DNA of 64,000 bases from the NCBI RefSeq assembly GCF_002135415.1, contig NZ_NEGJ01000003.1, positions 124,001-188,000 of the forward strand, given 5' to 3'. The position numbers and the translations under genes were made by a program. This DNA is from Acinetobacter sp. ANC 3832 (GTDB taxonomy: Bacteria > Pseudomonadota > Gammaproteobacteria > Pseudomonadales > Moraxellaceae). Positions 37,241 to 47,772 of the stretch are shown here, one piece after another (the stretch's first letter is position 1; each line of letters begins with the position of its first letter). Below the pieces are notes generated by a model that did no database searches, had not been told where the DNA came from, and was given only the letters and a program-made list of their open reading frames with translations.

Positions 37241-38041
37241 ATGTCTTTATTCAAAAAATTATTTGTTCTTACTGCATTCTTTTCAGCATCTCAATTACAC
37301 GCCCTTCCACAAGATTCAAGGCATGCGGGTGGTATTGCTGTTATTCCACTCGAAAGTAATATCACTGAAGTCAAATATAATAATCAGCCTATTCTAATCA
37401 CGCAGCCTAATTCACGTAACTATGCCATTTTTGGAATTCCCCTTTCTACACCAGTCGGTTCAATTGAATTACAAACCAATGCACAGCCAATTCGTGTAGA
37501 GATCAAACCGTATAAATATGTAGAACAACGCCTGAATGTCAAAAATAATGACTATGTGAATCCCAATGAAGAACAACTCAACCGCTATGCTGTGGAGGCT
37601 AAAGAGCAAAATGATATTTATTCATCATTCACAAAAGCACAATGGACAGACTTTCCTCAGTTTATTCGACCGACTGCTGGAAAATTCAGTAATTCATTTG
37701 GACGCAAACGCTTTTTCAATGGTGAAGAACGAGCGCCACATTCAGGTTTAGACATTCCTGCACCCGTAGGGCAAAAAGTGGTCGCACCTGCAAATGGTAT
37801 CGTGGTTGCTACTGGTAATTATTTTTTTAATGGCAACACGGTTTTAATAGATCACGGGCAAGGACTCATTAGTATGTTCTGCCATTTAAGTAAAATAGAT
37901 GTGCAAAAAGGTCAAACTATTAAACAAGGTGAACTTATTGGATTAATTGGAAAAACTGGTCGAGTTACTGGTCCACATTTACATTGGGGAATGAGTCTTA
38001 ATAATGCCCGAGTTGACCCACAATTATTCTTATCTAAATGA
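37241..38041 (+). CDS. M23-family peptidoglycan metallopeptidase
   Basis: An exported LytM-type protein of about 266 residues. A signal peptide ends near SASQLHA. An N-terminal domain of about 120 residues precedes the zinc peptidase domain: FSNSFGRKRFFNG, the first ligands in PHSGLDIPAPVGQKV (His and Asp), and the HLH triplet in TGPHLHWGMSLNNARVDP. It should cut peptide cross-bridges of the cell wall. The complete ligand set suggests an active enzyme rather than an activator. A TTG ten codons upstream is in frame; the ATG at 37241 begins MSLFKKLFVL, a normal signal peptide start. Confidence 0.9.
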   Translation: MSLFKKLFVLTAFFSASQLHALPQDSRHAGGIAVIPLESNITEVKYNNQPILITQPNSRNYAIFGIPLSTPVGSIELQTNAQPIRVEIKPYKYVEQRLNVKNNDYVNPNEEQLNRYAVEAKEQNDIYSSFTKAQWTDFPQFIRPTAGKFSNSFGRKRFFNGEERAPHSGLDIPAPVGQKVVAPANGIVVATGNYFFNGNTVLIDHGQGLISMFCHLSKIDVQKGQTIKQGELIGLIGKTGRVTGPHLHWGMSLNNARVDPQLFLSK

Positions 38042-38181
38042 TTCTATTTTAAGAGATGCTAAGTTTTTTATATTAAATTATAAAAAATGAGCGCATTCAT
38101 TAAAAAATACACATTTTGTAATAATTTAATGATCAAATTATGATGTCTGACCAGTCACTTGATATAACAGACAATTTAAAT

Positions 38182-38213
38182 AAAAAAAGCCAATTGATTA
38201 AATTGGCTTTTTT
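38182..38213 (-). terminator. Intrinsic terminator of the OsmC-family gene
   Basis: AAAAAAAGCCAATT and AATTGGCTTTTTTT around a short loop, 19 bp after the stop. T-runs on both strands could also serve the convergent peptidase gene. Confidence 0.85.
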
Positions 38214-38231
38214 ACATGAATCTTCAAATGA

Positions 38232-38651
38232 TTATACATTGATAATTTCAAAATCGTGAGTGATTTCCACACCACCATCTGCCAACATTTTACTCGCTGA
38301 ACAGTACTTCTCAGCTGAAAGCTCAACAGCTTTAGCCACTTGTTTTTCTTTCACTTCATGACCAGTAATAACGAAGTGTAAATGAATTTTTGTAAACACA
38401 GCAGGGATGGTATCGGCACGCTCTGCTTGTAGCTGACAAATGACATCTGTCACATCTTGTCGAGATTTCTTCAATATAGTCACAATATCAAACGAAGCAC
38501 ACCCACCAAGTCCCATTAATATCAGTTCCATAGGACGTGGACCACGGTTTTCACCGCCATACTCAGCAGAGCCATCCATCACGATTTGATGACCACTTTC
38601 TGATTTTGCTTCGAAAGCAACATTCTCTAACCAATGTACGCTAGTTTGCAT
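38232..38651 (-). CDS. OsmC-family protein
   Basis: A 139-residue protein of the OsmC/Ohr fold. Visible are the strand AKSESGHQIVMDGS, PRPMELILMGLGGCASFDIV with the first conserved Cys, and EKYCSASKMLADGGVEITH with the second. In this family paired Cys residues reduce hydroperoxides, although the exact substrate of this subgroup is unclear. It is divergent from the crp/vfr gene, an arrangement also seen next to vfr in Pseudomonas. A link between the two is plausible but unproven. Confidence 0.88.
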   Translation of the reverse strand: MQTSVHWLENVAFEAKSESGHQIVMDGSAEYGGENRGPRPMELILMGLGGCASFDIVTILKKSRQDVTDVICQLQAERADTIPAVFTKIHLHFVITGHEVKEKQVAKAVELSAEKYCSASKMLADGGVEITHDFEIINV

Positions 38652-38805
38652 TGCAACTACCTAAAAAAAGCTATAAATTTACGGGGTACCTGTACACTAG
38701 CATAAAATGAGTTGATAAGGAATTTCATCTCTACTGCTGTTTCTATGTGACGCGTTCATTTTTAGATCAGCAGATCTAGTATAATCCAATTCGGAATGTT
38801 TAAGC

Positions 38806-39516
38806 ATGTCTTCTAATTTTGCACAACTAAGTACAGATGCTTTGTCTCCTGGGCAACTGCCTGAGTCAGTCAAAGCTTTACTCAAAAGAGCTCACATTAA
38901 TCGGTTCCCTAAACGTACGGCAATCATTGATGCAGGTTCTGAGTCTAAATCTCTGTATCTAATTTTAAAAGGTTCAGTTTCAATTATTTTACGTGAAGAT
39001 GATGATCGTGAAATTGTTGTTGCGTATTTGAACCCTGGTGATTTTTTTGGGGAAATGGGTTTATTTGAAACAAACCCTCAACGTACAGCAGAAGTAAGAA
39101 CACGTGATGTTTGTGAGATTGCTGAAATATCTTATGAAAATTTCCATGAAATCAGCAAACAATATCCTGACTTAAGTTATGCCGTATTTGCTCAGCTTGT
39201 ACGTCGTTTAAAAAACACCACACGTAAAGTTACTGACCTTGCCTTTATTGATGTGTCTGGTCGTATCGCGCGTTGCTTGATTGATCTTTCTGCACAACCT
39301 GAAGCCATGATTCTCCCGAATGGTCGTCAAATTCGCATTACTCGCCAAGAGATTGGTCGTATTGTCGGTTGTTCACGTGAAATGGTTGGTCGTGTTCTAA
39401 AAACACTTGAAGAACAAGGCATGATCGAAACCGATGGTAAAGCTATTTTAATTTTTGATGTGTCTGTTGATGAATCAGCATTCTCTGAAGATGAGAGCGA
39501 AAATGATGATGAATAA
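38806..39516 (+). CDS. vfr: cAMP-receptor-type global regulator (Crp/Vfr)
   Basis: A 236-residue regulator. The cyclic-nucleotide fold (about 30-140) contains DREIVVAYLNPGDFFGEMGL and NPQRTAEVRT, the phosphate-binding cassette with Arg and Thr as in Crp. A long dimer helix is followed by the helix-turn-helix (ITRQEIGRIVGCSREMVGRV, about 175-194). The C-terminus has an unusual acidic tail (SEDESENDDE) beyond the normal Crp end. In Acinetobacter and Pseudomonas such proteins control virulence and motility genes with cAMP. The symbol vfr is by homology; crp is equally used. Confidence 0.92.
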   Translation: MSSNFAQLSTDALSPGQLPESVKALLKRAHINRFPKRTAIIDAGSESKSLYLILKGSVSIILREDDDREIVVAYLNPGDFFGEMGLFETNPQRTAEVRTRDVCEIAEISYENFHEISKQYPDLSYAVFAQLVRRLKNTTRKVTDLAFIDVSGRIARCLIDLSAQPEAMILPNGRQIRITRQEIGRIVGCSREMVGRVLKTLEEQGMIETDGKAILIFDVSVDESAFSEDESENDDE

Positions 39517-39537
39517 TCATCATCCATAAATAAAATT

Positions 39538-39565
39538 AAAGCAAATCTTCGGGTTTGCTTTTTTT
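39538..39565 (+). terminator. Intrinsic terminator after crp/vfr
   Basis: AAAGCAAATC, a TTCG loop, GGTTTGCTTT and a T-run, 22 bp after the stop. Confidence 0.88.
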
Positions 39566-39683
39566 ATGTCTTAATTTAAACCAATACAATACTTATGCAA
39601 CTTTATCGTTGATTTTTCACGCTACTAGACATAGTGTTTTGAATCAGTAACAACCAATTATGATGATGTAAGGATATTTACTC

Positions 39684-40733
39684 ATGAAATTTAATCCGTT
39701 GGGTCAATCTGGATTACAAGTCCCTGAAATTTGTTTAGGTACAATGACCTTTGGTGAACAAAATAGCCAATCAGAAGCTTTCGAACAGTTAAAGTATGCA
39801 TTGGACCAAGGGCTTTATTTTTGGGATACCGCTGAAATGTATCCTGTTCCGCCTAAACCAGAAACACAAGGTTCAACGGAAATCATTATTGGAAATTGGA
39901 TTGCACAAAATGGTAATCGTGATCAGCTATTTTTAGCATCAAAAATTGCAGGTCCTCAGCAAGGCGGAAGTAGCATCCGTGACGGACATACTCGCTTCAT
40001 TGAACAAGAGATCTCTAGTGCGATAGACAGCTCTCTAAATCGCTTACAAACGGATTATATCGACCTATATCAACTGCATTGGCCACAACGACCAACCAAC
40101 TTCTTTGGTGCGCTCGGTTATGGCAATCAACAGGCAATACAGAGTATAGATATTACGCCATTGGAGGAAACTTTAACGGCACTCGCAAAAGAAGTGAGCA
40201 AAGGTCGTATCCGTCATATTGGTCTATCCAATGAAACGCCATGGGGTACCATGAAGTTCATCCAATTGGCTGAAAAAATGGGCTTAGAAAAAATTGTAAG
40301 CGTCCAAAATCCTTATAATTTACTCAATCGAACCTATGAAATAGGGATGTCTGAAATTGCACAGCATGAAGGGATTGGACTACTCGCATATTCCCCGCTG
40401 GCTTTTGGTTATTTAACTGGAAAATATAAAAATGGCGCTCGACCGAAAGATGGGCGAATCACCTTATTTTCTCGCTTTACACGCTACAGCAACCCAGAAA
40501 GTGAATGGGCAACTGAGCAATACGCTGTATTGGCTGAAAAGCATGGGCTCAGTTTAGCCCAACTGGCTTTAGCCTTTATCAAACAACAGTTTTTTGTCAC
40601 CAGTACCATTATTGGCGCAACCAATATGCAACAGCTCAAAGAAAATATCTCAGCATTTGAAATTGATCTATCTGAAGATATTTTACAAGAAATTGAAGCG
40701 ATCCATCGTCAACAACCGAACCCTGCGCCTTAA
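39684..40733 (+). CDS. Aldo/keto reductase, Tas-like
   Basis: A 349-residue NADPH-dependent oxidoreductase with a TIM barrel. The family pattern is seen in MTFGEQNSQSEAFEQLKYAL and in GLYFWDTAEMYPVPPKPETQ, with the catalytic Asp and Tyr. The catalytic Lys lies in LFLASKIAGPQQ and the His in YIDLYQLHWPQRP. The NADP-binding end is IIGATNMQQLKENI. The long insert PVPPKPETQGSTE and the overall length match Tas-type reductases. The substrate is unknown. It stands alone between terminators. Confidence 0.88.
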   Translation: MKFNPLGQSGLQVPEICLGTMTFGEQNSQSEAFEQLKYALDQGLYFWDTAEMYPVPPKPETQGSTEIIIGNWIAQNGNRDQLFLASKIAGPQQGGSSIRDGHTRFIEQEISSAIDSSLNRLQTDYIDLYQLHWPQRPTNFFGALGYGNQQAIQSIDITPLEETLTALAKEVSKGRIRHIGLSNETPWGTMKFIQLAEKMGLEKIVSVQNPYNLLNRTYEIGMSEIAQHEGIGLLAYSPLAFGYLTGKYKNGARPKDGRITLFSRFTRYSNPESEWATEQYAVLAEKHGLSLAQLALAFIKQQFFVTSTIIGATNMQQLKENISAFEIDLSEDILQEIEAIHRQQPNPAP

Positions 40734-40858
40734 ATAAATATAAAGTGGTGTTTTCTATTTATTAAAGTTTTTTAGAATTAAGCAACGTTTTATTTTTATA
40801 AGCTCTTTTTAGAGTACCACTTTAAAATATTGAAAATTAATTTAAAAGATTGCCCCAT

Positions 40859-40886
40859 AAAAAAGGATGCTTAAGCATCCTTTTTT
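40859..40886. terminator. Bidirectional terminator between convergent genes
   Basis: The perfect palindrome GGATGCTTAAGCATCC flanked by A- and T-runs, between the aldo/keto reductase and M48 genes. Confidence 0.85.
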
Positions 40887-40900
40887 ATTACACCAATGAA

Positions 40901-41680
40901 TTAGCGACGTTGGTTATATACTGTCATTGCGGCTGCTAAATTTTTCTTCATTGCATTCATTCGATTTTCATCTGTAGGATGCGTTGATAACAATGCGAGA
41001 CCTTGTGAACCACCTTGTTTGCCCATTTTTTCCCAAAGGGTAATTGCAGCCTGTGGGTTATAACCAGCACGTGCCATAAGCATTAAGCCACCTTGATCTG
41101 CACGGCTTTCTAAACTACGTGAATAAGGTAAACCGACACCTACTTGACTTCCTAATTGAGCAGCCGCTGTTCCAAGCTGCCCCACACTATCACCCGCTGC
41201 AGACAAACCGATATTCAATGCCAAATTAGTTAAAGCTTGAGCACCCATTTTTTGTTTAGAATGTTCTTCTAGCGCATGCGTCATTTCGTGACCCATTACA
41301 GCCGCAATTTCTGCATCGGTCAGATTAAGTTTCGTCACAATTCCTGTATAAAAAACAACTTTACCACCTGGTGCAACATAAGCATTCACGGTATCAGATT
41401 TTAATACAGCAAGCCTCCAATCAAACTGTTGACCAGTCTGATTCATTTGATCTGCATACGGTTTTAAACGAAGAAAAACGGCATTAATCCGCTTATACGT
41501 CGATGATGATGTATCTAAGGTCTTATTGCCCTGCGCTTCTTGTACAGTCTTATTAAAATTCTGTGTTGCAGATTGATTTAATGTTGCAGAATCTGCCCCT
41601 GCCATATCTGCAATCGTGGTACATCCAGTTATGCTCACTACACCTGTTAAACATAAACTCAGTAAGAACTTATTGTTCAT
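40901..41680 (-). CDS. M48-family metallopeptidase lipoprotein, copy 1
   Basis: A 259-residue lipoprotein peptidase with lipobox ITGC and zinc motif HEMTHALEEHSKQKMG (HExxH type). The second-half Glu ligand lies in SRSLESRADQGGLMLM. It is related to the periplasmic LoiP/YcaL peptidases that handle outer membrane proteins. It shares most of its sequence with the protein at 42271-43065 (same ADMAGADSATLN/AELTGQDSATLN start and GLPYSRxLESxAD core). I chose the ATG at 41680, which has GGAG at good spacing, over an upstream in-frame start. Confidence 0.88.
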   Translation of the reverse strand: MNNKFLLSLCLTGVVSITGCTTIADMAGADSATLNQSATQNFNKTVQEAQGNKTLDTSSSTYKRINAVFLRLKPYADQMNQTGQQFDWRLAVLKSDTVNAYVAPGGKVVFYTGIVTKLNLTDAEIAAVMGHEMTHALEEHSKQKMGAQALTNLALNIGLSAAGDSVGQLGTAAAQLGSQVGVGLPYSRSLESRADQGGLMLMARAGYNPQAAITLWEKMGKQGGSQGLALLSTHPTDENRMNAMKKNLAAAMTVYNQRR

Positions 41681-41801
41681 TATAATAATCTCCAAATTTA
41701 AAAATAGTTTAAAATAATGTGGATTATATGCAATCACTTCAATTGATTAAATCACTAATAACTTCATAATTTTATTAATTATGTAATTTTAAACTCAAAA
41801 C

Positions 41802-42107
41802 TTATAGAAATTGAATACACAACCAATAAACAAGACAAGCAGCATTCAAACCCAAATAAAGCTGACATAGTGGTTTAATTTTTTTTTCCAATGTTTCACT
41901 TTTACGCTTCAAAAAAAGAAAAGCATTTTGGATTAAAATAAGAGGCACTAAAATGCACGCAATAATCACACTAAGCCCAAGTAAGGCATTATTAATCACA
42001 ACAGGGTCTTGTGTCTGAGCATGAATAATTAACATTGCAATTGTTGGAGCCCCACCCATTGCAAAAAGCAATGAATAAAACATGGTACCTGAAATATTCT
42101 TATGCAT
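41802..42107 (-). CDS. Small membrane protein of unknown function
   Basis: About 101 residues with three probable membrane helices (TMFYSLLFAMGGAPTIAMLI, LLGLSVIIACILVPLILI and LYLGLNAACLVYWLCIQFL). A basic cytoplasmic segment (LKRKSETLEKKIKP) lies between the last two. No family is recognised. The frame runs back to a TTG at 42155, but a TATAAT-like box there favours the ATG at 42107, which has AAGG nine bases upstream. It lies between the two M48 paralogues on the same strand. Confidence 0.55.
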   Translation of the reverse strand: MHKNISGTMFYSLLFAMGGAPTIAMLIIHAQTQDPVVINNALLGLSVIIACILVPLILIQNAFLFLKRKSETLEKKIKPLCQLYLGLNAACLVYWLCIQFL

Positions 42108-42221
42108 CCCGCAAAACCTTATCCCAATTTCAAAACCGTATTCTAACAAGCTCAAATTATATAATCAGTTCACTTAACTGCAACTTTAGTCTTGGACTTT
42201 TACTGACACCTAATTTTTTAC

Positions 42222-42250
42222 AAAAAGACTCGGTTAAAACCGAGTCTTTT
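42222..42250 (-). terminator. Intrinsic terminator of the second M48 gene
   Basis: AAAAAGACTCGGTT and AACCGAGTCTTTT with a two-base loop, 21 bp after the stop at 42271. Confidence 0.82.
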
Positions 42251-42270
42251 GTCACTAATAACTGATTAAA

Positions 42271-43065
42271 TTAAGTTGTTTTTTTACTCGATTGATACAC
42301 AACTTTCGCTTCAGCTAAACTTTTATTTAAATCTGAAATACGATCATTATTCGATGGATGCGTTGAAGTAAATTTCGAAACGCCGTTATTTGCTCCACCA
42401 TCAATTTTATTCATTTTTTGCCATACGGTAATTGCAGCATCAGGGTTATAACCTGCTTTCGCCATAAGCATTAAACCACCACGGTCAGCCTTTGATTCAA
42501 GATTACGTGAATAAGGTAGACCAACACCATATTTACTACCGATATCTAATGCTTGAGTCCCCATAGAACCCAATTTATCGCCAGCATAAGTTTTGCCCAT
42601 TTTCACAGCAAAATCAGTTAATGCAGTTGCACCAGCAGCACTCTTAGAATGCTCTTCTAAAGCATGCGTCATTTCATGACCCATGATCGCAGCAATTTCC
42701 GCATCTGTTAATTTTAAAGTATTCACAATACCTGTAAAAAATACAACTTTACCACCTGGCATCACAAATGCATTTAACTCATCAGATCTAAGTACGCTTA
42801 ACTGCCAGTCAAATTTTTGACCTGTTTGGTTGACTTGATCTGCAAAAGGTTTCATTTTTAAGAAAACTGCATTCACACGCTTATACGTCGCAGATGTTGT
42901 ATCCAAAGCTTTTTGAGCCTTTGCATCATCTACAAGGAGTTTATAATCTTGAGCAGCATTTAGATTTAAAGTTGCTGAGTCTTGACCTGTCAATTCAGCC
43001 ACTGTTGAACATCCAGATAAGCTAGACGCGATAATCATACCCATTAAAATTTTCTTATTAAACAT
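42271..43065 (-). CDS. M48-family metallopeptidase lipoprotein, copy 2
   Basis: A 264-residue paralogue of the protein at 40901. The lipobox is LSGC (Cys19). The zinc site is HEMTHALEEHSKSAAG, with the third ligand in LESKADRGGLMLMAKAGYNP. The late histidine in TSTHPSNNDRISDL is also conserved. It likely degrades misfolded envelope proteins. The two copies, with one small membrane gene between them, look like an old tandem duplication. Each has its own terminator. Confidence 0.88.
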   Translation of the reverse strand: MFNKKILMGMIIASSLSGCSTVAELTGQDSATLNLNAAQDYKLLVDDAKAQKALDTTSATYKRVNAVFLKMKPFADQVNQTGQKFDWQLSVLRSDELNAFVMPGGKVVFFTGIVNTLKLTDAEIAAIMGHEMTHALEEHSKSAAGATALTDFAVKMGKTYAGDKLGSMGTQALDIGSKYGVGLPYSRNLESKADRGGLMLMAKAGYNPDAAITVWQKMNKIDGGANNGVSKFTSTHPSNNDRISDLNKSLAEAKVVYQSSKKTT

Positions 43066-43204
43066 ATATACACCAAAATTAAATTATTGAATCTAAGTTT
43101 ATTATTAAGAATATCATTCGAAATTCTTTGGCTTAATGTATACTAATTATCAATAAATTTCAAAAATATATTTTTATTCTCGTTATTTTTTTTAAGCAAC
43201 CCAT

Positions 43205-43232
43205 AAAAAAAGCTCCCGAAGGAGCTCTCTTT
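43205..43232 (-). terminator. Intrinsic terminator of purA
   Basis: The stem GAGCTCC/GGAGCTC with a CGAA loop, ending in a T-run on the minus strand, about 12 bp past the purA stop. Confidence 0.82.
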
Positions 43233-43243
43233 AACAGATCATT

Positions 43244-44578
<1,335 letters not shown>

Positions 44579-44632
44579 TCATGCTGTTAAAATTGAAAAA
44601 CTTGCTTTGGTTAAAACAACCAAATTAAGCGA

Positions 44633-45799
44633 TTAAATCTGTTTGATTGTCCATTCACCTACAACATTCACCAATTGGTGTGTCGCATATGGCACTGAAT
44701 TTAAATCATCATTACCAAGCAATTGAATTACACTTAAACCTTGCTGACGCACATCAGCAATAGCTTTAAGTAAATTCGAATCTGTACCTTTGGGTGCAAC
44801 AACAATTTTAATATCTTTAAACTGACCTACGCTCAATGCATATAAGTCACAACTAAAACCTGTTGCTGGACGCGCACGACCAAAATGTTCACCAATACCA
44901 TCATAACGACCGCCTTGAGCTAAAGGCGCTGCACGATTAGGTGCATAAACGGCATACATTAAACCTGTATGATAATGATATGAGCGAAGTTCAACCACAT
45001 CAATACCGATATGAAGATTTGGCCAACGCGTTTGAATTTCAATTTGTGTCGTTTTTAAAGCATCAAACGCTTGTTTGAATGCTTCATCAGCTAAAAGCTC
45101 AGCACTTAAATGACTTTGCAATGCATTTAAGTCACTTGAATAACGACCCAATACATAAAAATCTGAACCAAATTTCAACGCTTTGGTAAATTCAGCAAGC
45201 TCAGGTAATGCTTTACGTTGATATAAGTCTGAAAGCTGACGTTCTGTCGCTTTGCTTAATCCAGCATGTTTTACTAAACTACGGAATAGTCCAACGTGTC
45301 CTAAGTCAAGATGGATTCCATCCACCAAACCGACTTTTTCAATGAGGTTGAGCATCAGATCAACCATTTCGACATCTGCATCGATACTGTTGGAACCAAA
45401 TAACTCCGCCCCCAACTGTAATGGCGCACGTGTGGTATTAAACCCTTGTGGTTTCGTATGTAAAACCGTTCCTGCATAGCAGTAACGCGCCACACCTTCT
45501 ACTGGATGTACATGTGCATCAATACGCGCCACTTGTGGTGTCATATCGGCACGCACACCAAGTAAACGACCTGAGAGTTGGTCGATGACTTTAAAAGTGG
45601 CTAAGTCTAAATCTTGATTCGATTCTGAAAGAGACGATAGAGATTCGATGTATTCAATAAATGGCGTGTACACCAATTGATAACCTCGTGAAGCGAGGAC
45701 ATCTAGTGCGTCACGACGCAAAGTTTCAATGACTTGCGCCTGTTCTGGCAATACATCAGCTACACCATCAGGTAATAACCATGTCTCTGAAATGGGCAT
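44633..45799 (-). CDS. hisZ: ATP phosphoribosyltransferase regulatory subunit
   Basis: A 388-residue HisRS-like paralogue that forms a complex with the short HisG and confers histidine feedback control. The start WLLPDGVADVLPEQAQVIE and the motifs FKVIDQLSGRLLGVRADMTP and YAPNRAAPLAQGGRYDGIGE show the class II synthetase fold. The C-terminal anticodon-binding domain is replaced by a short segment, which separates HisZ from real HisRS. Its presence implies a short-form hisG elsewhere in the genome. Confidence 0.94.
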   Translation of the reverse strand: MPISETWLLPDGVADVLPEQAQVIETLRRDALDVLASRGYQLVYTPFIEYIESLSSLSESNQDLDLATFKVIDQLSGRLLGVRADMTPQVARIDAHVHPVEGVARYCYAGTVLHTKPQGFNTTRAPLQLGAELFGSNSIDADVEMVDLMLNLIEKVGLVDGIHLDLGHVGLFRSLVKHAGLSKATERQLSDLYQRKALPELAEFTKALKFGSDFYVLGRYSSDLNALQSHLSAELLADEAFKQAFDALKTTQIEIQTRWPNLHIGIDVVELRSYHYHTGLMYAVYAPNRAAPLAQGGRYDGIGEHFGRARPATGFSCDLYALSVGQFKDIKIVVAPKGTDSNLLKAIADVRQQGLSVIQLLGNDDLNSVPYATHQLVNVVGEWTIKQI

Positions 45800-45841
45800 G
45801 TTGTAGACCTAAATTCTTGTCTGCGCGGAACTAATCCGCAT

Positions 45842-45867
45842 AAAAAAATCGGGAACACACCCGATTT
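45842..45867 (-). terminator. Intrinsic terminator of the Lrp-family gene
   Basis: AAATCGGG and CCCGATTT around a six-base loop, ending in T7 on the minus strand, about 100 bp past the regulator stop. Confidence 0.75.
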
Positions 45868-45966
45868 CTCTTATTTTAGCACGATAGTTAAAGCCATGCA
45901 TCAGGGAATTTAAGGAAATTTAAATCACCCAATATTTTATAATTCATCAACAATTTACGAATAACG

Positions 45967-46425
45967 TTATAGAGGCAATTCGGTCGTGTGTTTAATTTTC
46001 TGCAACGGGATCTCAGTTTTTACATTTTGAATGCCTGATATTTTATTTAAATGATGAATCTGAAATTTACGATAGGCTTCTAAATCAGACACCACGATTC
46101 TTAAAAAAAAATCACAGTCCCCTGCCATTAATTGGCATTCTACGACTTCCGGCATATCCATAATAGATTCAATAAATTGATTCACAGTTTTTTCATCTTG
46201 TTCTTTCAACCAAATTCGAGCAAAAACGGTGAGTTTTAAATCCACTTTATGAGAATCGACCAAAGCCACGTATTTTTCTATGATTCCCGCATCTTCCAAT
46301 TGTTTGACTCGGCGTAAACAGGGTGATGGAGATAAACCAATTTTTTCAGCCAATTCATTATTTTGCAGTTTTCCATTCTGCTGTAAGACTTGTAAAATAC
46401 GCTTATCCAGATGATCTAATTTCAC
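45967..46425 (-). CDS. Lrp/AsnC-family transcriptional regulator
   Basis: A 152-residue feast/famine regulator. The N-terminal helix-turn-helix is DKRILQVLQQNGKLQNNELA and KIGLSPSPCLRRVKQLEDAG. The C-terminal RAM domain (about 65-150) binds amino acids and forms the oligomer (VECQLMAGDCDFFLRIVVSD). It is divergent from azlCD, which export branched-chain amino acids in other bacteria. Control of azlCD in response to leucine or a related amino acid is a reasonable inference. The 225-bp gap would contain both promoters. Confidence 0.9.
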   Translation of the reverse strand: MKLDHLDKRILQVLQQNGKLQNNELAEKIGLSPSPCLRRVKQLEDAGIIEKYVALVDSHKVDLKLTVFARIWLKEQDEKTVNQFIESIMDMPEVVECQLMAGDCDFFLRIVVSDLEAYRKFQIHHLNKISGIQNVKTEIPLQKIKHTTELPL

Positions 46426-46650
46426 AACGACTGACCGAATTAAAATTTTATTGCTAAAAATATATAAAAATTAGAACAAAATTTCAATATCTATCATTAT
46501 CTAGCCAAATAAGGTGAAAAACACCTTATCTATAAGCATAAAATAATAAGTATAAAAAGTTGCTCTTTTTTATATTTCACAAAATATGCAGTGCAATATC
46601 TCGCTTGTTTTAAATAAATGCTTAGCTTGAAATACGCTTTAGGTAAAATC

Positions 46651-47394
46651 ATGTCCACGCTAAAAACATCAGTCAATGAGTTAAACCAGTCTGTAAGCTA
46701 CCAAGAGTTTTTCCGTGGTATCAAGGTTTCAATTCCAGTGATGCTTGGAATCATCCCTTTTGCATTGGTACTGGGGGCACAAGCAACTCAAAAAGGCTTT
46801 TCGGTTGTAGAAGTTCCACTGTTTACGGGGCTTAATTTTGCAGGTGGATCAGAGTTTGCTATTTTACAAGTCTGGACCAATCCACCAAATATTCTATTTC
46901 TGATTTTAATTACCTTTTTAGTGAATAGTCGTCATTTACTGATGGGTGCAAGTATTGCCCCTTTTATTCGCCATTTACCCAATCGCCAAACATTGCCTAT
47001 GTTGTTCTTTATGTGTGATGAAAGTTGGGCAATGAGCATGACCGATGCACATAAGCGTAATCCACAAAACCCGTATGCGGGCTTTAGTGTCTCTTTTTAT
47101 ATGGGTTTATGCTTTGCTTTATATTTAATTTGGGTTGTCTTTACAACACTCGGTGTTGGTATTGGTGGATTTTTAGGTGATGTCACTCAATTTGGTTTTG
47201 ATATGGCTTTCCCTGCCGTTTTCCTGGTGCTTTTACGTGGTATGTGGAAAGGCTTTAAAGCGGCTCAACCTTGGTTTATCAGTTTAATTTCAGCGGGTTT
47301 GGCTTATCATTTTCTCCCGCAAGGTTGGTATGTGCTTGTCGGTGCTTTATGTGGTATCGCATCTGCATTTTTTTTAGTTGGAGATGAAAAATGA
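46651..47394 (+). CDS. azlC: Branched-chain amino acid export permease, large subunit AzlC
   Basis: A 247-residue inner membrane protein of the AzlC family, the large half of a two-part exporter. Motifs include YQEFFRGIKVSIPVMLGIIP and the signature FAGGSEFAILQVW, followed by VNSRHLLMGASIAPFIR. About seven hydrophobic helices are visible. The frame opens at 46618, but the ATG at 46651 (MSTLKTSVNELNQ) has an AGG at normal distance. The stop overlaps the azlD start by four bases (ATGA), so the two subunits are coupled. Confidence 0.92.
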   Translation: MSTLKTSVNELNQSVSYQEFFRGIKVSIPVMLGIIPFALVLGAQATQKGFSVVEVPLFTGLNFAGGSEFAILQVWTNPPNILFLILITFLVNSRHLLMGASIAPFIRHLPNRQTLPMLFFMCDESWAMSMTDAHKRNPQNPYAGFSVSFYMGLCFALYLIWVVFTTLGVGIGGFLGDVTQFGFDMAFPAVFLVLLRGMWKGFKAAQPWFISLISAGLAYHFLPQGWYVLVGALCGIASAFFLVGDEK

Positions 47395-47687
47395 TTCATT
47401 CTGCAACCCTTATCGCAATTTTATGCATTGCTTTAACAACCTATCTGACCCGAATTCTAGGTTATTTATTATTAAAAAATAAAACGCTCAGTGTTCGTGC
47501 GCAACGAATTTTACAAGTCATTCCAGGTTGTGTCTTAATTTCAGTAATTGCACCCTATTTTGTCACAGACAATCCTGCGGATCTGCTTGCAATTATTGTT
47601 ACTTTTTTTGCTGCAATGTATCTTTCCTTATTACCCACCGTGATTATTAGCATTACTGTGACGGGTTTATTGCGCTACTTGATATAA
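47391..47687 (+). CDS. azlD: Branched-chain amino acid export permease, small subunit AzlD
   Basis: A 98-residue membrane protein with three to four helices. The LTTYLTRILGYLLLKNKTLS start and QVIPGCVLISVIAPYF are typical of AzlD, the small partner of AzlC. It begins inside the last codons of azlC. A strong terminator follows. The pair probably expels excess branched-chain amino acids under control of the divergent Lrp-like regulator. Confidence 0.92.
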   Translation: MIHSATLIAILCIALTTYLTRILGYLLLKNKTLSVRAQRILQVIPGCVLISVIAPYFVTDNPADLLAIIVTFFAAMYLSLLPTVIISITVTGLLRYLI

Positions 47688-47717
47688 GATTTTTTGTATA
47701 TTTACATCATCGCGAAT

Positions 47718-47757
47718 AAAAAAACAACGAAGATAAATAGATGATCTTCGTTTTTTT
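47718..47757. terminator. Terminator between azlD and a convergent small gene
   Basis: AACGAAGAT and ATCTTCGTT form the stem, with A7 and T7 on the flanks. It can work in both directions. Confidence 0.85.
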
Positions 47758-47772
47758 CAAAATAATTAGATG

